The notes beneath the pieces were generated by a model that saw nothing but the letters and a program-made list of their open reading frames with translations, did not search any database and was not told the origin of the DNA. 64,000 nt of DNA from Steinernema hermaphroditum. Taxonomy: Eukaryota; Nematoda; Chromadorea; Rhabditida; Steinernematidae. Shown one piece after another: positions 58,384 to 64,000 of the stretch. Every line of letters starts with the position of its first letter. Within the stretch, counting starts at the first letter, position 1. Location: assembly GCA_030435675.1 (NCBI GenBank), contig CM059622.1:13702001-13766000 (forward strand), in the 5' to 3' direction. The position numbers were made by a program, and so were the translations under genes.

Positions 58384-58479
58384 GAAATGCGCCTTGCTGC
58401 CACATTCGCGGGGCCAGGAATGTACAACAACGCAGAGGCTAAGGATGGCTTTATTTTGTGAATGGCTATCGTTCGCGAT

Positions 58480-60000
58480 GTTCCCCGGCGAAACGAGTCA
58501 TTAATTGTATCAAAAATCGATTCTTATCTTTAAAATACCGCCAAAAACGTGAAAAAAGGTAAAAGGCACTGCTGTTATCGCACTTATGTCAATCCTGTTA
58601 GCATTGATCTTCGATGATATCCCTTGCTAAAGAACGTTCTGTCAGCCAAAATAGAGTCAATCCAATGCAGCTTTATCAAACTACAATTTTGTCAGCCAAA
58701 AACAGATTTGGTTGCAATTTCAGGACCAAACATGGAACGTAAGCCGAACCACCGGTGATACGATGGTTTGGCCTACGTTCCACGCCAGCCGCGACAGATT
58801 GGAACGGGGCGATCATTGCGCCACCAACGACGGTCGAGAACGGCCTCTCTCAACTCACTCAACTCATCGGAATGAACCTCAGAAAAAGTGAGTGGACGAT
58901 CCGACCGATCGTTGGGGATGCAAATGAAAGACCGGCAAGGTTAGGTTGGATGGTTGGATGAAGTTAATAGAAGATCACGTATCTTTTGTTGACACCTTAT
59001 TCCTTTTTTTTCGGTGGGAAGTTGAGAACTGCTTTAGCTCGACCGACTGAACTGATGTGGGAGACGATCGAAATGGCCAAAACACGTGCATGATGGCTAA
59101 AAGTCGACCAAATAGACCGAAATGGTAAACAAACTGCTATTTAGCACGGAATTACACTCGAATTTACAAAACTCATGCGAGGCTCTCGCCACGACTTTTT
59201 CCCGCCGAAATTGGAGCGCCTGCTTTGCAGACAGTCGGCGTTTCTTCTTCGCGTAGGAAATGTAATGTTCAAAAAAATTCAACACTATGTTGTAGATCCG
59301 TCTCTGATGAATCGTTTGAGCCATCACTGAGCTCCAAAGGTGGCATTTCCACGGATTCAGAAATTTTTCTACGTTGAAAATCGTCGCACGAAACGACAAT
59401 TGCGAGAAATACACGTCCAAGACCTACGCTTAGGGTTAGTATGCAGCTTAAGCCTACAAACTTAGGCTGCAAGCGAGCAAAACGAGCCCCGCATTCATTT
59501 TTGCGGAAGCTGTAACATTCAGGCTTAGCTTAGGTTCATGCCTATGGATTTAAAGCGAGCCTTGTCCTCTACCATAAGGTGCGGGATTAAACTGGCTCTC
59601 AACTGCAGGATTCAGTACCGCAGTGACCGTTTTGCTTCGAATTCTAAAAGTTCGCACCATTGCAAGGCTCGTATTGAATTTTGAACACGTCTGTTGTGTC
59701 AGTAAACAGCAAGAATTCTAAAGGAGAAGAGAATCGTACTGAATTTGTCAGTCTTTTTCCTAAGAATACAACTCAAATTGAACAGAAGCGAGGCAAACAA
59801 AGAGTCAGGGCTCTATTTCAGATTCGTCGGCATCTCTAATGCCAGCTCAACGCTAGAAGAACTTTCGGGAATTTTGGTTATTTTGTCCATTTTTTGCCAT
59901 TATGACCTGTAACTAACTGATGTAACGCTGATCCTCTTCCATTTCGATTCGCGTCGTTCTCCCTTGGTGTTTCCGGACTCACTGTGCATTGTTTCAGATT
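58480..60000. other. Intergenic with a strong hairpin at 58733-58782
   Basis: No supported gene. The 50-nt hairpin has a 19-bp stem with one mismatch and one G-T pair, TGGAACGTAAGCCGAACCA against TGGTTTGGCCTACGTTCCA, and a 12-nt loop. Confidence 0.55.
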
Positions 60001-60008
60001 CACTCCGA

Positions 60009-60971
60009 ATGGATTCCGTTCCGTACATCTTCTGTGAGGATGTGCTGGAGAGGCAGTCAACGAGAAACCTGTTCACAATGACCGATCTCTCGGGACAGTG
60101 GAGAAGCGCCGCTCAAAGATTTCTCGAAAAGCGTCGCAGTTTCTACATCATAATTTCGAAGGACGACGAAGGGTGGTTTTACGCAATCGGAGACGAGAAG
60201 ACGCGGGACATCGAAAATGGTCCGCACTCCCACGAAGAATTTCTTTCCATGGATCGACGATACATCGAAGTCAACCATATTTCCGTTTGTTTCGATCCCG
60301 GTCATTTCCACCAATTAGATGTCCGCAAATTCCAATGTTCGAAAGAGGAGATCGCTAGAAGAGTGGTTCCCTTCTTGACTCTGCGGATGCGGCCAAACTC
60401 TACAGTCTCCTTTTTGAGTGGATGTCCAAAGGAGTTCACCCTGGAGTGCCTCGATATGTTCCGGAGTTGTTTCTCGTTCGGAAATATGGATCTCGTCTAT
60501 GTAGGTCCTGAAAGCGAAGAGTTTCTCGCCCTCCAACTGAAGAATAACCCATTTCTGCACTGGCTTGTGCTTCGCAGCTGGCCACACACGGAGACGACTG
60601 AGCAACTCCTACTGACCTTCTTGAATTCGAGACGCAACAGGACGCTGGATATAACGCAGTTACCTCCGCACGACATCCAATCGCCTCTCAATGTGACAAT
60701 GACATTCGTGAAAGCGGCCGTGGACTCCTGGGTGAGCGGCGACGAAAAAAGGACCTTGTTCGTGTGCGGAAGTGTCGGTGCCACCCTAGAAGAGATCCTC
60801 TCGATTCCGGTGCCGGAGAACGTAAAAAGAACAGAGGAAGAAGTAGAACCAGAAGAAGAAGAAGAGGAAGGAGACATTGTCGTTGTATGGACCAAAGAAG
60901 ACGGATCGAGTCTCCAGTGCGAGCTCTACTTTTCCCACGACCGTGTTTCCATCGGAAGTTCAGACAACTAG
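60009..60971 (+). CDS. Nematode F-box-like protein
   Basis: Single exon, 320 aa, starting MDSVPYIFCEDVLERQ 10 bp after a TTGTTTCAG acceptor, so it is likely trans-spliced or preceded by a 5' UTR exon. The N-terminal MDSVP helix, LSGQWRSAAQRFLEKRR and the later leucine-patterned repeats match a large family of F-box-like proteins in some parasitic and entomopathogenic nematodes. F-box proteins select substrates for SCF ubiquitin ligases; the substrate is unknown. The C-terminus carries an acidic run (PEEEEEEGD). Confidence 0.65.
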   Translation: MDSVPYIFCEDVLERQSTRNLFTMTDLSGQWRSAAQRFLEKRRSFYIIISKDDEGWFYAIGDEKTRDIENGPHSHEEFLSMDRRYIEVNHISVCFDPGHFHQLDVRKFQCSKEEIARRVVPFLTLRMRPNSTVSFLSGCPKEFTLECLDMFRSCFSFGNMDLVYVGPESEEFLALQLKNNPFLHWLVLRSWPHTETTEQLLLTFLNSRRNRTLDITQLPPHDIQSPLNVTMTFVKAAVDSWVSGDEKRTLFVCGSVGATLEEILSIPVPENVKRTEEEVEPEEEEEEGDIVVVWTKEDGSSLQCELYFSHDRVSIGSSDN

Positions 60972-61180
60972 ATCAGTTGATTAATTGCTTAGGCTCTCCC
61001 GATTACTGGTGCATAAATCTTTCACTAAAAGAGTTTTTACACATCTTTCACGAACAGAGTTGCTTTCCATCAGTTTATCTAATTCAAACAGTGAGATTCA
61101 AGAGTATAATCTTTGTGGAATTGATACAATGTTCACATACCATTGTTCAATTCAATGAAATTCAATGAGCATTGTATTTC

Positions 61181-61393
61181 TTATGTACCAGGTCCTCTTA
61201 CAGCCCGACACAGGCGTCCGATCTCTTCTAATCGGCATTCGATAACCGGCAACGGTGATTTCTGAAGCCTTTTCTGCTGGTTGTCGAAGTAGAGAACGTC
61301 CTTGCCTTCATCACAAGCGATCAGTTGCTTACTAGGCGGATAGGCTCGTGTGGAAGACAGAACGAGAAAGAGCAGGACTAATACGACGCTCAT
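61181..61393 (-). CDS. Small secreted protein, 70 aa
   Basis: A clear signal peptide, MSVVLVLLFLVLSSTRA, is followed by YPPSKQLIACDEGKDVLYFD and two further cysteines (total three after the cut). Single exon, no family recognised. The start at 61393 is preferred over an upstream in-frame codon because of the signal peptide. Confidence 0.6.
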   Translation of the reverse strand: MSVVLVLLFLVLSSTRAYPPSKQLIACDEGKDVLYFDNQQKRLQKSPLPVIECRLEEIGRLCRAVRGPGT

Positions 61394-61559
61394 CTTCGAC
61401 CTCAGACCGAAGCAAACATACATTTATCGAACCAGCCAGAATTTCTACCCCCATGAAAAGTAATGCTGCCATGATAGCATATTTTCCATATAAGACCCAT
61501 ATCCCCTCACCCCTTTCAAACATAACCTACTTGAAAACAGCACTCCAACCAAATCAACA

Positions 61560-62186
61560 ATGGAAACTATCAACGTCCAGAACATCGCCGCTCTCAGTGA
61601 GCTGGTTATGAAGTTGACCACAGAGAATGAACTTCTGAAGACTCGCCTCCAGAAGGCAGAAGAAGACCGTGACCTCTACAGAATCACTTGTGAGGTCCAT
61701 GACGAACGCTTAGCTGATCTCAACACCCAAGTGGAGGGTGTTCGGGAGGAGAATTCCGAGCTCTTGCTAAACGACACTTATACCGTCAAGTACGGCGAGT
61801 TCGAAGCCGAGAACAAAAAGCTGAAGGAGCAGATCGAATGGCTCCAGAAGGTCGGCAGACCCGAGGACTCTGCTCTGAGAAACCGCGTCTCAGAGCTGGA
61901 GGAGATAAACGACGAGCTTCTCAAGAAACTGAGCGCCGTGAAGAAGGCGAACAAGAAGCTGAAGGGCGAGCAGGCCAGCCTGAAGCAGCGCCCCGAGCAG
62001 AAGCAAGAGGACCAGAAGAATCTCCTCAGCGCCCTGGCCCTCGACCAGCCTCGGCTCCGGAAGCGCCTCATGCAGAGGTCGTCTTCCGAACCCACCTCGA
62101 AGCGAATCCGCAAAGTGATCGCGAGGCAACCCACGCTCTCCGCCATCATCGAACTCAATGAAGGCGAGGTCTACTGTATCGACTGA
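61560..62186 (+). CDS. Coiled-coil protein, 208 aa
   Basis: Single exon. Residues about 10-150 have leucine/charged heptads (for example LKTRLQKAEEDRDLYRI and LEEINDELLKKLSAVKKANK) typical of a parallel coiled coil. The C-terminus is basic with RKRLMQRSSSEPTSKRIRK, a possible phosphorylated nuclear-import signal. No enzymatic domain. Probably a structural or adaptor protein; family unknown. Confidence 0.7.
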   Translation: METINVQNIAALSELVMKLTTENELLKTRLQKAEEDRDLYRITCEVHDERLADLNTQVEGVREENSELLLNDTYTVKYGEFEAENKKLKEQIEWLQKVGRPEDSALRNRVSELEEINDELLKKLSAVKKANKKLKGEQASLKQRPEQKQEDQKNLLSALALDQPRLRKRLMQRSSSEPTSKRIRKVIARQPTLSAIIELNEGEVYCID

Positions 62187-62267
62187 ATCATATTGTATTA
62201 TGTATCTAAAATGCACATAAAAAATATTTCACATTCTGTTCAAGTAGAGCATCGACAGCAGCAAATA

Positions 62268-62476
62268 TTAAAAGCCGTACTTCGGCTTGGTCAACCTCTT
62301 CGTCTGGCGATTCTGAGACCACTGCTCCCGAAGCTGCTCGTCGCGCGCCACAGCCTAAAGAATACACACGGCTTCTGCCCGTCACCCCCTCTCCCCTTCG
62401 CCTTTCTCCCCACCGCCAACACTTCTTTGTCTTCCTCGAAATCGTGATGTTGCAAAGTGCGCGTGTCGGCGCTCAC
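62268..62476 (-). CDS. Candidate small basic protein, 49 aa
   Basis: Two exons in exact phase (62476-62414 and 62354-62268) across a 59-nt intron (GTGGGG..TTCTTTAG). It reads MSADTRTLQHHDFEEDKEVL, then an Ala/Arg-rich segment ending TKRLTKPKYGF. The C-terminus looks conserved in style, but I cannot name it. Further upstream exons are possible. Confidence 0.4.
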
Positions 62477-62479
62477 GCC

Positions 62480-63550
62480 GATGCGTGAAAGTTGTCACTC
62501 CCAGTCGCTCAAGAAATCACACTGACCACAACGCACTCCTCTATCGTCCATCAATTCGAAGAAAACCAATCGGTTTTCGAGACGTTTCTCCAATCTCATG
62601 TGAGTTTTTTTTCTCATTAAACAGTTAGTTTTCAATGTTCAAGTTTTCAGTAAACAAGAAACGGAGCGATAAAACGTAGGAACTACGGTCCTATCCAGGG
62701 GTCCGGCCTAAACGATCGGTTAAACTCTACCTGGACATGCTCCCCACCGCCTTCTATCTTCCTTTTACCGTCCTGCAAACACCGTGCTGTTTTCGTTTCA
62801 TCTTCATGAAATACTTTCGTCACAGATTCAGCCATTAGATCACATCTGCCGCTCACCAATGCCAATCTCTTGTCTGCCAACGCGCTTTGGTTCGTGGTGT
62901 TACTAACATCCATCGCGTTCCAAATGGTACCGTTCCTCTTCGGGGCAGAAACAAGGCAGAAACGAAAAGAAAGGATTCTTTATTGATTCAAAACACCGTC
63001 TCCGGAGCGCTGGCGTGCACAACGGATTCTACCGACATCTCGAAGAACACTATAGCCGAAAGTTGATCCTCGTTCATTGCCTCGTTCGTCGCCTCGACCT
63101 AGCAGTCAAACCAACACGAATTGAAGATCGAGACACTCCATATAAGAACCTGTCCTTTTTCGTCGATAGTCTTTTGAAATCTGTACGACGTTTCTTCTCA
63201 TCAACAGCAGAGAGTCGGCGGCGCCTCTCGCCCGCTTTCGTCCCTGTCTCTTCTGCCATCTGCCTCCTGTCTTCTCCATGTACCCCATCCCCATTTCTCC
63301 CACTTGTTCATTACCTATCCGCCAATGTAATAAAAGGATGCTGATCACCCGAGCTAACATGGAATAACCACGCATGCCCAAGAGTGCTGAACTCGGGGCC
63401 CACGGTCACGACAAATGGACCTCCCCCTGCGACGTACATTCCACCGATTTCCGAAAAAATGGCACCCCAGACTGACAAGATCCATCAGTAACGAAAGGTT
63501 TAAAAGCTTTGAAAAGCAGCTTTTCATTATGCGTCAAATATACAAACTCC
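62480..63550. other. Intergenic
   Basis: A 76-codon minus-strand reading (62913-62683) ends at a donor-like site but has no partner exon I could find. The motif at 63369-63411 resembles 40099-40136. Otherwise nothing. Confidence 0.4.
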
Positions 63551-63559
63551 TTGGAAAGA

Positions 63560-64000
63560 TCACGTAGATTTGTGCTGGTCGGGATTGATCGTCGTGTAGT
63601 TATCGTAGAACTGCTTCGTCGCCTGGATCATCAGCGCCGGCGTCGACTCCGGCAGATCTCCGACGATCTTCGCTGAAATAAGCACTCTTCTAGCCATATT
63701 TCACTCGAGAAACTTACCTGGATTTCCTTCCACAACGGAAAAGGGAGGAACGATCATGTCGGCAGGCAGAACAGCGCCGGGCTTTATCACACAGCAGTCT
63801 TTGATTACTGTACTCCTCCCGATGATCGCGCCCTTGCCGATGTGCACATAGGACCCTATCTGTGCGGCCATGATGACACAATCCTAAACGTGCCTTGTGG
63901 TTCGTGCTTGAGGAGCAGGCACCTACCTCTTCTACGAACACATGGTCTCCGAATATAACGGCGAAGAACGTGAAGCCTTTTGTGAATCTTTTGTAGGATG
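63560..64000 (-). CDS. dnc-5: Dynactin subunit 5 (p25), C-terminal part
   Basis: Three exons visible: beyond the window to 63927, 63883-63719 and 63672-63560; the N-terminus lies outside. Left-handed beta-helix hexapeptides are clear: [52 protein letters not shown]. It ends with [20 protein letters not shown], the usual p25 tail. p25 caps the pointed end of the dynactin Arp1 filament and helps dynein-dynactin bind cargo. Gene symbol by analogy. Confidence 0.9.

Noticed and set aside
62683..62913. 76-codon minus-strand reading with a donor-like end
   Set aside because: No matching acceptor exon in phase could be found and no domain is visible.
63106..63381. 91-codon minus-strand reading
   Set aside because: Met/Gly/Arg-biased, no domain and no splice support.
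1..64000. Spliced-leader RNA, snRNA, rRNA or CRISPR arrays
   Set aside because: I looked for SL1-like sequence, Sm-site snRNAs and rRNA signatures and found none I could defend; CRISPR is not expected in a nuclear genome.

Overview
This is eukaryotic, almost certainly nematode, genomic DNA. Exons are short, most introns are 40-60 nt with GT..TTTCAG-type borders, and the protein families are nematode-typical: a VWA plus C-type lectin secreted protein, seven-helix chemoreceptor-like genes, a family-2 sulfotransferase-like type II membrane protein, and an F-box-like protein starting MDSVP. That last family and the gene style suggest a rhabditid/tylenchine worm, possibly Steinernema-like; this is inference only. 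Exon borders below were read by eye from splice sites and reading-frame phase.

1-13.4 kb is a transposon nest. A VWA/C-type lectin gene is present twice: copy A is complete, and copy B has lost its first two exons. The copies lie in a recent direct segmental duplication with offset 9501. Between them are pieces of a Helitron split by a dead RTE-type LINE, with an exact 14-bp target-site duplication. A SINE-like repeat (R) sits inside that LINE.

13.5-31 kb carries a small proline-rich secreted/membrane protein gene, then a cluster of four paralogous extended-Tudor proteins (three with CCHC zinc knuckles). It also has five intron-containing tRNA-Tyr genes, four of them as two divergent pairs in mirror image around two of the Tudor genes, a 412-bp GC-rich repeat in two inverted copies, and a sulfotransferase-like gene.

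30-40 kb holds an unusual 11-exon gene for a protein of about 461 residues ending in a histone H2B-like fold, then COP9 signalosome subunit 2 and a MET-like receptor tyrosine kinase, all on the minus strand.

40-47.5 kb holds two seven-helix receptor paralogs whose fourth exon is nearly identical while the other exons have diverged. 47.5-52 kb is condensin subunit CAP-G. 55-57.5 kb is a RING1-type Polycomb E3 ligase. 57.8-64 kb holds small genes, an F-box-like gene, a coiled-coil protein gene and, cut by the window end, dynactin subunit p25.

Several genes concern chromatin, cell division or, by family, germline RNA biology: CAP-G, RING1, the H2B-like protein, CSN2 and the Tudor cluster. The best candidates for something undescribed are the Tudor/zinc-knuckle cluster, whose aromatic cage positions are altered, and the long H2B-fold protein.
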